Origin: Nymphaea colorata
Lineage: Eukaryota > Streptophyta > Magnoliopsida > Nymphaeales > Nymphaeaceae
Direction of reading: 5' to 3'
Assembly (NCBI RefSeq): GCF_008831285.2
Contig: NC_045138.2
Span: 35,269,115-35,333,114, forward strand
DNA length: 64,000 nucleotides
Positions 37,747 to 51,363 of this stretch are shown here, in pieces; position 1 is the stretch's first letter; every line of letters begins with the position of its first letter. A program made the position numbers and the translations under genes. The notes beneath the pieces were generated by a model that was not told the DNA's origin, ran no database searches, and saw nothing but the letters and a program-made list of their open reading frames with translations.

Positions 37747-38600
37747 ATGGTCGGAGTGCACTCCGTTCTTGCTCTTTTTATATCTGAAATCTTGTTTGGC
37801 AAGTAAGTCTGGTCGTAAAAGTGAATAAGCTGTGGATTAATTTGGCGTCTATATCATGGCTGTGGTATATATGTTTCGCTGTTTAATTATGGCCCTATCA
37901 ATTATGTGAATTAGACTTCCATGGTCTTCTGCTTCTTGTCATGCAGGAACTGAAGTTCGTAACTAATGAGAAAAAGGTCGTGGATAGCTTTTTAACTTTG
38001 GGTCTGTGGTCATATAAAAGTGGCGGTAATAAAAATTCTACAATTGGACAGTTAAAAAATTGACCTTTCATGTCTCGTAAGGTATCTGCAAAGCTACGAA
38101 TTTATCATAAGGCTAGGTGAATGTGCAGTTTTCCTGATGTCGCTCATGTTTCTATGTCTGTTACACTCATATGCTGGCTCCTTTTATGTGTCCAAAACAC
38201 TTAGCAGATCTTGTCGTGTTGGTTATCGGATGGTTTTGACAAATAAGGAATGTATCTTGCTTCGACGATTTTTAGCCTGCTTCCATCGCTTGTAAAAGGT
38301 TCCTCTTATTTGCACCAACTCAGGCTGTCAGGCACCATTTTATGATCTCGTCCAATTTGGGTTAACTTCCTGTTTACATGCATACATATCTACAAAAAAC
38401 AAAGGGCTAGTTTTACATCTATAGAAGAGGTTTCGTCTGATATTGTGCTATACTAAATGATCAGTTTCTGCGTTGTATAATCTATTCAGCTCCCTGAATG
38501 GTCGACGAAACGAACTCGTGCTTAATTAGTATTATCTTCTTCTTCCGTTTCGCTGTTCATATCTTATCCTCGAAGCGTTATATGGTGTCGCTAATTACTC

Positions 38601-38641
<41 letters not shown>

Positions 38642-40279
38642 TGTATCAAGGAAGACAGGGCCAAAGAGCCTGTAATTGGTTTCTCTTGAAATTTCACTGT
38701 CAGCAAGAAGGTTAATGCGCAGGAATTCTATCTCACGGTGCTGACGGTACTACGTAATATTTGTTACTTGATATGAATAATAGTTATGTCAATGTTTTGT
38801 GGGTAAACTGGAAGGGTCTTGGATCAAGGATCATATAATATAGGATTGACCGCAAAACACAGACTCGTTTGTTAAAAGGTAAACCAGTGACGCAGAAAAG
38901 GGAAAAGGAACGAGAGAAGAAGCCCAGTTGGTGGGAGAAATAGGAGATCCCTTGTCTTTATTAACATTTTTTAGCCAACAAGAATAAATTAAGTTGCACA
39001 CGAATTCAGTAAATGATGCATTTAAAAGGCAGAAATTCTGGTAAATAGTAAGCATGCATGCCATCTTCAATCGAGATGCCCTTGAACTGGAAATCAAGTA
39101 AATCAAAAAGAGAGAGAGTCGATCGAGTCATTTCAAAGTGCTCAAAACTTTCCGTCTCCTCTGGCCCATGCATGAGTGCACTTGTTAACTTTTTCCCCAC
39201 CTTAAGGGGTGCGGGCGTTAAAGGTGTATGTTGTTTAATTGGCAATGGGGAGCAGAGCAATATTAGCTGTGGATTCTTCCATTTGGTCAGTAAAAAAAAC
39301 TTAAGATGTTGTTCATCTTCTGTCTGTTACAAGCTGGCAAGTGTTTCCTTTCCTCGGTTCAGTAAATTTTCAAACGCTACAGAGTGTCGGCCCATATCGC
39401 GTTCGCGTACGTTGGGGCCATGTCTGGCTGGCGCTGGCCTATCCACCCTCATTAATTTAATTGGCTACCGATCACCTGGCCGCTCCACTCTTTACAACTG
39501 ATCAATACTTCAAAAGACAGTAGTTGGCTCTACAAATTAATTTAGTAATTGGCTTCCCTACCTTTGAGTCATATATATATATATATATATATATGTGCAG
39601 GGGAGGATTGGACTCTTGCCATTTGTTATAATTGTGAATTCTCGTGAAAATAAATAAGAACTTGAGAGAGATCGAAAGCTATATACAATTCTGTTCCCTT
39701 TTCACCCTATTTGGATGCACGAAGGATTCGATAAGGATGAACATTCAAAAGCCGGCCGAAATTTTCTAGAATTTTAAAGGGCCACATTAATAATCATATC
39801 TAGACATCCCAGTCAACCAAACCGCACACATTCCTAGGTCATGAACAGCGTATGCAGATCACATCTATATGGTTATAAGTTCTAACTAATAAACTTTTTT
39901 TTAAAAAAAAAAAAAAAAGAAAGCTAACTAATTAGAAAATGGATTGTGGAGTGTCATTGCACCAACAATATCTCCACCTTGAGCTGTTGACCTGTTCGAG
40001 GAGGGTCGGTCGGACCGTATACGCAACCATCGAACGCACTGGGGTATGTGCTTATATTTCCGATTGTAGTACTGACGTGTAATTGTCAACCTGCTTAAAG
40101 TAAGGTTGTGATGCAACCAAGCCAATCACAAGGCAAAGAACCTGCATAAGTTAAGGCCATATTATTTTGGTGGGCATCACCACAAATAAGGTCTAGTATA
40201 AGAGTCGGGGTTTTGGCTTTTAGCCAAGATGAAATACCCCGGATCCTGCTCATCCTAGATACTTACTTACACCCACACC
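37747..40279. other. Intergenic with AT microsatellites
   Basis: 3' UTR of the zinc-finger gene, then AT-rich sequence. Pure AT repeats occur at about 38607-38639 and 39571-39594. The 147-codon frame at 39058-39501 has no recognisable domain. Confidence 0.5.
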
Positions 40280-40754
40280 TAGGGCTGCACGCTAGCCAAG
40301 TCCAGCCAGAGCTTGCTAGCTTGAGCTTGACTCAGCTCAAAAAACTTGAGCTCGAGCCGAGCTCCTTACAGCAAGCTCAAGCTCGACTCAACTACACAAA
40401 ATCGAGCTCAAACTCGACTAGTTTAACTCATTTAGGCGTGAATTCGTTTCATATTAACTTGCGTAAGCATTAACTCGTATAAGTGTTAACTTATATAACT
40501 CGTGTAACTTGTGAAAATTTGTTCTTACCCTAAAAGTTAAAACTGGTAAATTGGTTTTGGTAGTATTATGTAGAGTACTGGTTTGAGAGTAGAGTCGAGT
40601 AGAAATAAGTCGAGTTCCTGAAACTCGAACTCAACTCGTTTATCATTTCATGTATCGGCTCGTTTATAAACGAGTCGAGCACAAGCACGAGCCAAGTTTT
40701 TTTTTAGTGAGTTTGAGTTGAGCCTGAGTTGGCTCGACCCACTGTGCGGCCCTA
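40280..40754. mobile_element. Small non-autonomous hAT element (MITE)
   Basis: The left end TAGGGCTGCACG and the reverse-complemented right end TAGGGCCGCACA form imperfect terminal inverted repeats. The 8-bp flanks are CCCACACC (40272-40279) and CCCACAAC (40755-40762), matching at 7 of 8 positions. The 475-bp interior is built from GAGCT/CTCGAG/ACTCG-type subterminal motifs on both sides of an AT-rich middle and has no coding capacity. Its ends differ from those of the 5.7-kb hAT, so it probably belongs to another family. Confidence 0.82.
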
Positions 40755-40762
40755 CCCACAAC

Positions 40763-41309
40763 ATTTGGACTGTTCAAGGTGTTCCTTGTTTTCCCTCACA
40801 TGGAAAGGGTTCAAGATTTTAATCCTATGATCACTGCAGTGTTTACTCTGTCTTGCAAATGGCAGCAAGCACAACACTTGTAATAAGGATACATCCCAGG
40901 TACACCCAAACTTTAGAGCAAGCGACCAAAATCTTGGAGGCATAAGGGTGTTGGCTTTGAGAGGTTTTATGCCAACTCAGTTTCCCTTTAAGTAAACACT
41001 AAAAGGAACAAATAAAAAAAAAAAAAAAAAAGTTTCAGTTGCAAATTAGCATTCCATATGTCCAAAGTTAATTGGAAAAGTAAATCGCTTAGTCACTGAA
41101 AAACCTAAAATTTGTCCAAGGAACATGTAATTCGAACTACCAGATTGAAAGACATATTTCTCCTGCAAAAGGAAGCTTTTGTTTCTTGATCTGCATCCGA
41201 GCTACACTTCTCGTGAAAAGTAAGACCTTGAAACTTCCTTTGAGCATTTTTAGGTGACTTGATCGAGAAGACATAAGATTTGTTTTTGCGTCAAGTAACT
41301 GAAGAAGAG

Positions 41310-41340
<31 letters not shown>

Positions 41341-44300
41341 CTTGGGAACGATCTAATCGTAAAACTAACAACATATCCTTGTTGATGAGTCTCACATCCT
41401 CAATGTTGCTACAGAAGTTTTGCCTTCCCAATGTGCCGGTAAAGGAAGAATGAGGGTGGGAATCGATGGTCGGTGCGGGAAACCAATTTTCTCAGTTTAG
41501 CACATGCTGCATGCTTGGCTGTGACTTTACCGAATGAGGGCTGGCTTCTTCCCAGATGCCGTCCTGAGAACAAGATAATAATTATAATACATATCTCCAC
41601 ACGGTGCTCGTGCTCCCTGGGTTTTCGAAGAAGGAAAATCTGATTCGATGGGGAAATGTCCATGAACGGGGCACATGAAAGTTCCTTCTGGAAAACTGAT
41701 TGGTGACGACGGAATATTCTTAAGTCATGCTTTTGTTTCGAAAGGAAATAAAAAAAAAAAAATAGCGAACAATTTACCCAATTATGAAGCACGCTTAGGC
41801 ACACATATATCATGCGGTCAGAATATATCAAATCAACAATATATCAGACTCAAATCGGCTAAACATATGAAGAAATTCACAATAGCCAACATATTATATG
41901 CGAACCCCCCCCAGATGTATAAATGTTTCTGAAGTAGTATCAGTGGAGTGCATGAATTTCATCACAAATTCATACAAGCAGGAATCAGCGACCACACTGT
42001 TTCTCAAACCTGGGTTTGCAATTGCAACTGTTTTTGCGAAGGAATCGAGAACACAAAGGTAGAAATTAATGAAGCTTGCAAAATAAATTTGGACTATACA
42101 TGGAACTTTATATCCCTTCAGCCTTCTACCATTTAATTTCCTAAACCAAACAGCCAGAGTAAACCTAAACCATAAAAAGGACTTTGTGTGGTTCACATCT
42201 GACACCTAAGATATATTCAAGCCCGTCTACTTTATTTTGTATTGCAATGCAGAAAATGGGATCACTTTTCTGGATAGTTGGCTGAATTTCGCGTGTCGGT
42301 ATTATTGGGGTCCAAATGTTTATCAACGTTTTGCCTTGGCATCAGAAATTTCGGACCAGAATTTGTTGTATAACAGCATCTTCAATTAGGCTTAATTATT
42401 TTAACCATTCCATTAGATCCAGTACTAGAAGGTTCACTTGGGATTCAAATCCTACTCCTCTTGTCCGACCGATCTAATGGCTGTTTTTTAGTATTTCCAA
42501 CTTCTTCTCTGCTTTGCTTTTAAAAAAAAAAAAGACTTGAGGACCCCATCTCACATGCGTGCGCCCTGGATTGGGCTCACAGCGACGCATGATTTGATTT
42601 CTGCCTGTATGAATGAGCGACCTGACTAGCACGGCAACAAACCAAACTATTTTTGTGGTATTTCAACAAAGTTGTGGGTGACGTATAGGGTATAGCCAAT
42701 TAATTTATACTTTCCATCACAAAATTTTGAGTATGATAGACGACGAAGGCTCTCGAAGTAGCCGGGCTCCCACTCAAGGCTGCAGTCTTTCTCGACCAAG
42801 GTCGACGGCGACAGCCGGCCAAAATGAGGTACCTCATTTCCCATTTTCCGGTCAAACAGAGGGCTCGAAGCCCTCATCTCTGCCAAAGAGCTTCGACGCC
42901 CTCTGTTTTTTGCAGCGACAAATGGCGCTTTGCTTCTATTCTCGCCGGAAAGTCGACCTTCTTCCGGCGAGAGGGAGGATCTCGCTGTCGGATGTAGAGT
43001 ACTTTAAAAAAAAAAAACCGAATATAAGGCTTCATACCGTTGGAAATTACTTTAAACGAAGGACGTCGTTTGTGTTTTTGTGGGCAGATTCTGCAATTTA
43101 AAAAACGTTAAGAGGGTAGAAATCCGGAGGCCACAAAACCGTGTGCCTGTAAATGAAAACCGGCGGAAAGTTTACGGCCACTAAAACCGGGAATGTGAAA
43201 ACGACGGGCCACGGCCCGCCTCCTCCCCTAAGTCCAATTTAACAGGACCATCCCACCCAATTGCTTTATTACAACTCTACCGACTACAGAAAACCTACCC
43301 GCTGACACAAATCACTGAGCAATTTGATGCTGTTTCAGATTTCATAAGCATAAAATCTACACCGTTTTGTAACAGATGCAAGGGGGATTTACTCTACTTA
43401 TCTGCAAATGGAGAAAAAGCAAGAATGAGAAATGCAAATAATGACGAGGAGGTGGAGAAAATCTCGACGTCTGCTTGGATGGAGGGACGGCGGGAGGAAA
43501 ATGGTAATTGTCAATAAAATGAAAGAAAAAAAAAAAACTACAATTCAATGTAAGTCTAATTCTTCAAAAATTAGAAGAATTGAGATGAAAAGGTTGCTCA
43601 TTTTAATTATGTCTTTTACTTCATCTTCTTTTCCTCTCCATTTTTTTCCCTCCACTCAAACAAAGCCTGAAATATCGGATATCCATTACCGATGCCACTC
43701 TCTTCAACCAAAATGACATTTTTAGAGTATTTAAATGACACAAAACCAAGTTGCCTCAAAAATGAATTTCGAAAAAGCCTAGATTTCAAAAAGGATTGAG
43801 TAACTTGGTCTCCTTGATTATTCAGCAAAAATGGTGTTCACTTCATGTCATAAAACCGAGTTTTAAAGAACACTAGAAAACTACTTATTCACAAACACTA
43901 TTTTTTTAAAACAGGTGCCGTCCAGTCCAACTACACACATAGCAACGTCAATGGTTTGGATGTAATGGATCTATTTGCCATTTTCATGTGAGAGAGAGGG
44001 ATTGTAACCCTGGAACTGAAATTGCTGATGAATTTTAGTTACGGGCAGGTTCCGGCTTTCGTTCGTGAGTGGAGTGGCTGCTTTGCTTGGTCCCTTCGCT
44101 TGCCCGTGCATCATGTAGTTCGAACACGAGGCGTAGCTGACTCAGCCACCAACCAAACCAACGACCGTCCGTCTGCGTTCCCATCTGCTCTCCTTACCGT
44201 TTGCTTGGAACGGTGGTAGGTGGGTGGAGGGGGTAAGTTTAGTTTAGGCGGCCTCACCCTCCTGTACTTGCACCACCACTCTTTTGTTGGTCTCCTAAGG

Positions 44301-44359
44301 TATTCCTCGAATTCTACGGCTGCGAGCAAGCAAGGGAACAAGGAGACGGCGGCTGAGAG
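40763..44359. other. Intergenic
   Basis: No recognisable gene. It contains a 28-base T-run at 41313-41340 and short A-runs near 41018 and 42523. Open frames up to 140 codons (41409-41831 -) have no known domain. The last few hundred bases are the reductase promoter; the minus-strand frame 44111-44473 shadows its leader and exon 1. Confidence 0.5.
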
Positions 44360-47300
44360 ATGGAGCTGTTTCAGTCGCCCAACCTCGAGGTGATCAGCAT
44401 TACGGTGGCCATTGCTGCCGTCGCTGCCGCCGCCGCATACTTCTACCTCAACAGCAAGCCTAAAGGTTTGCACCTTCCCACTCTCATCTTTTTATCCTTT
44501 CTACTTTTTTCTTTGTTGGTCCTTCTTAAGCGGTTGTATTTTCCTTCTCACTTTGCCTTTGTTTGCGAAAACAATGTTTGGAATGCTTGTGATAGCTCCT
44601 AGTTTAGTCGGCAGTTTCGATGTTCAGGGTTTTATTCGTTGCTGTTCTGTTTCATTGTTGGTTGGTGATCCTCGAGTTTTGGGCTCCAGGCGATCGGTTC
44701 ATTTCTTATGGGGAATCGTTTGTTTCACTTGATGTTGGTTTTTTATTTTTCTGATGCGGCTAATTGTTTCATTGTTGGTTGGTGATCCTCGAGTCTTGGG
44801 CTCCAGGCGATCGTTTCATTTCGTATGGGGGATCGTTTGCTTCACTTGATGTTCGTTTTATATTTTTTTGATGCTTCTAATTGGGCGATCGATGTGGCTG
44901 GGGTTGCGTTCTTGCTGATGTCTTTCCTCTCCCCGTTTTTCCTCCTTACCCGTGCTAATTTTTGATGATCTGGATGGAGTTAAATAGAAATTTTCTATCA
45001 CTGCAGATTGGATTTGTGAGACTGACAGCTTCGAGTGTTTTGATTGCCTGCAACTTGTTAAACGAAAGGCCCTAAGATGCTAAACGTTTTCTTCGGAAAA
45101 CGTGGGTTCTGTTTATCTGAATAGGGGCATTTATCAGATTGGGAGTGCTCAGGTGCCCCGGAGTTTGAGCTTTGGTTTCCAAGCAAGAGTTAATGTTGAC
45201 CCAACTGGACATTTATTTTGATATTCTGCAGGGGTGCATCAAGACCTGTGATCAATGTCTCCCTCTCTGAATAGCAACCTAATCAAGGCAACTAAATAAT
45301 GGTTCCTTACGTAACTAGGCAGTGTCATGCAATATTAATCAACACTTTGTACCAGAATGAAATTACAACTAATTGAAACGATTCTAATCCTTGTGGTGCA
45401 ATTGCACGTGCATACTAAATGTTCTTGAAATAATGACACCTACATAGAGAAAATTTTGAAGTGAGAACTGCCATAGCCTTGGCCTTTTTGCATAATCAGT
45501 AGAAAAGATGTCTCCCTTATGATTAGGCACCAGATATCCGGAGGTGTGGAAAGAGCTGCTGTGAGAAGCGGAAAAACCATAAGAAAAGGGTTGAATGGAT
45601 TAGAAATGACTCAACACTACAGGTTCCGTTGAAAATGTAGTTTCTTTAGCATATAGCTACTCTGTTTTTACACATTCTGTTTCCCATTACATTATCTCTA
45701 GGCTCTCTAAACCATCTTTTCTTCTTCCATCTGTATCTCATTAAATTGCTATTGACGTTGTCAAACTGCATTCCTCCTCTTGTATAACAAAAGACAAGTC
45801 TTTCAAGTAATGCAGAAAAGGTTTTGAATCTTGATGTATATTGTCCATGGTACTTTAAGTGGAAATCTCTACGTTTGAGCAAATTCTGAGAATCAGTTTG
45901 ATTTGTTAGAATCATGTAGTTTGATCCCTTCACATATTTTCTCTACCACCTTATTTATTTTCGTTTGCTTTTTTGTTTTAAGTTTTCTAGATCTTTGGAA
46001 GTATAGAGAGCAAAAAGGATGATTAACAACTACGTGAAAAATTTCCATTTAACTAATTTACTCCATAAATTACTTTCTGTGTTCAAACATTAAGGTCGTT
46101 GATTTTCAACCAAAAGCAAAAAGGAAGGGAAAGCTATGGAATGGAATAACAGTTCAACAAGTCATAGCAATTATAAGCAATACTTATTAAGTAGATTCAA
46201 GTCTTTGTTAGTTTTGATCTAGGCAGTTCTTTATCCTATTCTAAGAAAGCTTAAGTTTCTAAAATGGACAAGCCTCAGGCCAGGCTCAAATGTTGAAATA
46301 GTTTTCAATTTTCCTGTGCAACTCACAAGATTGCTAGCACAATTTTCTACATATCCTGTTCCTAGGGAATTGAGTGTAGCCAAGCACTGCAAAAGTTTGG
46401 CTAGTCAAATCGATGCTACTGCTACTAAGGTTGCTTCAAATTTTTTACCATTCTTTTATGATTGATTCAGTTCCTAACTTTAGCTTGCCGGAGTCATGCT
46501 AATTACTAAAACCTCATTGACTTAGATAAACTTGGATGACAGCTCAGTCCTCCCATGAGTTCGCCCAGTAACATCAACTTCCTGGATAAGAGGCATAGTC
46601 ACAAAAAACACATGTTTTTTTTGAAAAAAAATGCGATAATAAATTAGCCATTTAAACCTTAAAAAAACACTGTTCTTTTGAAAAAACGTGAAAATGTAAA
46701 AACACAAAAAAGACATTTCCCCCCTTTTTTTAAAATTTTTTCAGTTTTTTTTTCACGTTTTTTTAATGTTGAACTGCTTCTTTTCATTTTCTAATTTTTA
46801 TTTGTTGCAAATTTACTTATGTTTTGTGTTTGTGTTATTAATTTCTCATTTATTTCCTCATTTTTAATGTTTTAAAATTTTACCATATTTTTTTTTCCAT
46901 ACTTTTCTCGTTTCTTTCAAGCTCGCCGTATTATACCCGAGAAAAACCTTGCCGTTTAAAATGGAAGAAAGTTTTTTTGTGATAATGGATAAGAGTCAAC
47001 TAAGATACTTAGTTGGCTCATGGAGCCTTCAGACATTCATTGGGAGACATGGGCCTTTTCAAGACTGCAGAATCAAGCTGGAATCCAACACCTTGATTTC
47101 ATCTGTCAGAATATGGTCGATGATGAAAACTTGCTTGGCACTGTTATTCTGCCTTTTATGTGAAAAATAGCATTATGTAGGAACTGAGACTATAATATTC
47201 ATGATGGTTGATCTCTTGTGAACTCATAGTCCTAAAAATCAAAATTGAAAACGTTAAGTTTTTGTTTGGTGTGATGTACAGGGTGCTTGGATCCTGAAAA

Positions 47301-49867
47301 CTTCAGGAATTTCAAACTGGTCAAGCGTACACAATTGAGTCACAATGTAGCCAAATTTAAATTTGCTTTGCCCACCCCTACCTCGATTTTGGGTCTTCCT
47401 ATCGGGCAGCATATAAGTTGCAGGTGAAAATATTCTCTTGTTATGTTTTCAATTTTTGTCAAGGTTTCCTCATTATTTAGCTAGTTGGTGGTTTTGCTCA
47501 TCTGGACAGAGGAAAAGATAGTGCTGATGAAGAAGTAATCAAGCCCTATACTCCTACTACATTGGATACAGATGTCGGATATTTTGAACTAGTTATAAAG
47601 GTTCATATTCCGCATCCTTTTAGTCAATTTTCCCTATTCGATAGTTACTCATTGAACTTTTTTGGCATGCTTTCTGTCTTGAATTTTCCCTATGCTAAGA
47701 TTTGCACATTGGTGTTTCAGATGTATCCTCAAGGACGAATGTCTCATCACTTCCGTGAGATGAAGGTTGGCGATTACCTTTCTGTAAAGGGACCAAAGGT
47801 ATCATCCTTCATTGAGTTGTTCTGTTTAGGACATTATCTAGGTCCAATAAAGCTTTTCTTGTTTGGCCAAACCTTGTCATTACACTACTGCTTCTAAGTT
47901 CTGCATAGAGGTCATGGCATTACCATTTGGGTACCTTGGATTCTTGTGGCATGTCTTTAGAATGTCTTTACAATATTCTGAGTCTTTAAGTGGCTGATCA
48001 GGTTAAATGTCCCATGCAATTCCATTGGCCTTTTTGAGCTCAAACTGGACTATGTAGCATAGTATCTCTAGTGATTTTCGCATCTTTATGGCTAATCATT
48101 GGCCAGGTTTCTTAACTTTTAAGTAATTTTTCTAAAATCACTTGGATGTTTAAGCAGATTTTATGTATACTGTTGTGATTTTTGTAGCTCCTTCTTTTGG
48201 AGCATCAACTTCTTAGTGTCTTAGAAAGTACTATTGTCTTCTTATTTGACGTTTGCAAGAGGAAGAGTTTGTGGTATGTATTCATTCGTCACATTCTCTA
48301 TGGTTGTGCTAATTTGCTGGTCTCCTATTGATAACAAACTGAATTTGATGGTATATGAATTATGAAGTTGGGTCCCATGGAAGTTACTGTTACACTGGTA
48401 ACAAACTTGATCTCAAAAGCTATGGTTTTAAATTTTAATCATTCTACCGTTCACTATGTTTATAACACCTGTTTGGATGTTGCTCAGCCAAAAAACTAAG
48501 ATCGCTTTTGGTTTTGGGCTGCTTTATTTTTGGAAAGGGAATTTTCGAGAACTAGAGTTGATGTTTTTTGAAGGTTATTGGAATGTTGAAACTCACAATT
48601 CTCTATAGCACCAATGCTGGTTAATTAATGGTTCTCACCGCTTTCCATATTTCCACCACTTTCCCTTGTTTCCAGTCGAGAGCCAAAACAGCCTTACCTA
48701 CAGTTGGTTGTTCTAGGAAGGCTGATTGATTGACTGTTCACGTAGTAATTTTTAGGTGTGCATGATGAGATTCTATACCTTCTTGGCAGGTCCATCTTCT
48801 GACAGTTTATGTGCATGCAGACATACAGAAAATTTATATAGACTTAGGAAGTGCTTCTGGTTTCTTTGCAGGGACGTTTCAGGTATCAACCTGGCCAATT
48901 TAGGGCATTTGGAATGCTTGCTGGAGGATCTGGTATAACCCCAATGTTTCAGGTACTAGGAACTTAAGAAAAGCTGCTAAGACTGGTTGTTTTTGAACCT
49001 TAACAATGTTTAAGCCTTTTGGGCTTTTTTTTTTTTTACGTTCTTTTTCTCCATTGAATGTCTTAGCGTTTTATTTTCATTTAGGTGACTAGGGCCATAC
49101 TTGAAAACCCAAAAGATGACACGAAGGTACACCTTATCTATGCAAATGTGACATACGAAGATATTCTGCTGAAGGTGATCCACTTGTGAACAATGAACGG
49201 CTTCTTGGAAGTTTGTTGTATTTTTTTGCTCAATGGACGGACAAGTAATGTTGAGGAATATGGCTGATAAATCCTTGTTACCTGTTGCAGGAAGAACTTG
49301 ATTCCCTTGCTAGTAGCTATCCTGATCGCTGCCATGTCTACTACGTACTGAATCAGGTGAATTGTTCAGGTCTAGTTGCTTATTCTACCAACACATTTTA
49401 TGATGTTCATATTTTTTATGATTATATGTCACTAATTCTTAGCGTTGGTCAGCCGCCTGAGACATGGAATGGTGGTGTTGGTTTTGTATCCAAGGGAATG
49501 ATTGAAGCCCACTGTCCAGCACCTGCAGCTGATATTCAGGTAACTTTCTTTGATTAAGTTGCTTCGCCATTGCCAAATCAAGTGATTGCATATTGCTTTT
49601 ACTCTTTTATTTCATCTATTGGAATATCAGTTCATTTATAAGTTTCCTTTGAAGCACACATTCTGTTATCAGATATTGAGGTGGTTGCTTACCTGCTTTA
49701 TGTCTTTTTTTTGTCGCTTAGAATATCTGATGCATTTATAAGTTTCTTTTACGTCACACCTTTTCTGCTTTCAGATATTGAGGTGTGGTCCACCACCCAT
49801 GAACAAGGCCATGGCTGCTCACCTTGACGACCTTGGATACACAAAGGAAATGCAGTTCCAGTTCTAA
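44360..49867 (+). CDS. CBR1: NADH-cytochrome b5 reductase 1-like
   Basis: FAD enzyme that passes electrons from NADH to cytochrome b5 at the ER surface for fatty-acid desaturation and related reactions (EC 1.6.2.2). Nine exons: 44360-44465, 47282-47423, 47510-47600, 47721-47798, 48872-48952, 49085-49174, 49291-49356, 49453-49539, 49775-49867. All have gt/ag borders; they sum to 834 bases and give an uninterrupted 277 residues. An N-terminal membrane anchor (about residues 10-29, [20 protein letters not shown]) is followed by the FAD domain (KPYTPTT, GRMSHHF) and the NADH domain ([20 protein letters not shown]), ending in the usual aromatic C-terminus. Intron 1 is 2.8 kb and contains an imperfect 117-bp tandem duplication. 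Intron 8 contains a second copy of its own 3' splice region. All catalytic motifs are intact. Confidence 0.96.
44648..44881 (+). repeat. Imperfect 117-bp tandem duplication in reductase intron 1
   Basis: Copies 44648-44764 and 44765-44881, both starting TGTTTCATTGTTGGTTGGTG, differ at a handful of bases. Confidence 0.88.
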
Positions 49868-51106
49868 GCTTGAGGCTTTTGGCTTCGTTTTTATTTTTCT
49901 CACATCAATGTTGGATGTTCATTGTCATGTTTGAAGGCTGTGAGAGATAGCCTCTGTAGTTGGGTGGAGATCCCGCGATTACCTCATAAACTATCTGACG
50001 CTCATATGGAACTGCTTTCGATACTTCTTCCTCTCTTTTTTGATTTGGCATTAGAGGTAGTATCACCTGATAAGAGAACATAAATACTTCCATAATTTCA
50101 TTCGATAGGGTTTTTATTCCTTGATACATATATATTGGCATATGATCCTTGGCCTTTCTTGATTTTACTTTCCTTGTAGCGTTGGATTGCTAGATGCTGC
50201 TAGAGAGCCACCGTTCTTTTTGTCCCGGATCTGCTTAAGCATCTTTGAGAATCATAGTCTTTTTTTTTTTTTTTTGTTTTCCGGTTTGGTGCTCAGAAAT
50301 GTCAAAATTTCACGTGACTTCGAACATGAGATTATACTTCCCTTTAAGTACAGTAGTTGTGTCATCGTCCTAACCAAAACTAAAAGGCTTATGCATTTGA
50401 GCTATGTAAACAGACAGGACCACGTTGAAACTAGCAGTTGCGTTATCAGAGTTTCAATGACGACCCTCCAAGGCAATTAATTACTCAAAGGCCGTGGAGG
50501 AGTGTCTAGTTTCCTCCTCCTACGAGGCTCTGATTGGTGAGTCGTTCGGAACGTTGAGTTGATGCTGGTGCTCGAAAAGTCGCGGCTGGCTTTCCCCACG
50601 CAACACTAGACGAGGCAAAGGGGTGAGTCCGGTTTAGCGGACTCGCTCAACAGAGAAAAACCAAAAAGCATGGTCAATTGCTCATTCCATGCTCTTTCTT
50701 CTTCCCCCGAAATTTATAGGGGGTACCCTCAATCAAACAGAGGACGCCCCGTCTTTTGTGAGCTCGATTCCCCATCAGTCATCACGTTCTCGTCCAATGT
50801 TTGCTACACGCACAAAATGCCAGAGGGTCGGATCAGAGATGAAGACCCGTGTTGAAATGGTTATGCCATGGCCGATGGGGTAGGGAAGGACGTAACGTAA
50901 CGTAACCTTGACCTAACGCAAGCAAAGGTGTTTGGAAAATCTGCCTGCCTCGTGGGCACGTGGTCGAAGCTTTAAAAAGAAGGACAAAAAAAAAAACGAA
51001 GAAAACCTTACCACCATTGATTGGCCCACCCCACAGCCGCGTATTCCCTCGCTTCGGGGCTAGAAGCGTCTTCTAGAATGGAAATCGTCCCGGCAGGGCG
51101 GGAGCC
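49868..51106. other. Intergenic between CBR1 and CDC45
   Basis: 3' UTR of the reductase gene and the CDC45 promoter region. A short poly-T run lies near 50261-50275. No gene is seen. Confidence 0.6.
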
Positions 51107-51114
51107 CCGCGAAA
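51107..51114 (-). promoter_or_regulatory. E2F-type site upstream of CDC45
   Basis: CCGCGAAA, which is TTTCGCGG on the minus strand, fits the E2F consensus TTTSSCGS exactly. It lies about 315 bases upstream of the CDC45 start codon. Confidence 0.6.
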
Positions 51115-51121
51115 ACAAGAG

Positions 51122-51129
51122 TTTGGCGG
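51122..51129 (+). promoter_or_regulatory. Second E2F-type site upstream of CDC45
   Basis: TTTGGCGG fits TTTSSCGS on the plus strand, 7 bases after the first site and about 300 bases upstream of the start codon. Paired sites upstream of a replication gene support S-phase regulation. Confidence 0.6.
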
Positions 51130-51363
51130 TCTTCAAAAAATTCAAAAGTTTTGTTCAAACCAAATATTTTTTCGAATTCAAAACCCCGCTCCCCCTATCC
51201 CTCTCTATCATTTCCCCTTTTTCTGATTTTGTCTACAGAGGGGGAAGATGTGCAGAACCGTCTCCTGCTTCTCCCACGATCAGCTTTCAGATGTCAAGGT
51301 ACGCCGCTTGCTTCGAGCCGTCGCAACTTTCCTTATTCGTTCACTAGTTGCTTCCGATCGCCC

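Noticed and set aside
41313-41340. 28-base T-run as the tail of a minus-strand retroposon
   Set aside because: No reverse-transcriptase or gene-derived sequence and no target-site duplication seen beside it.
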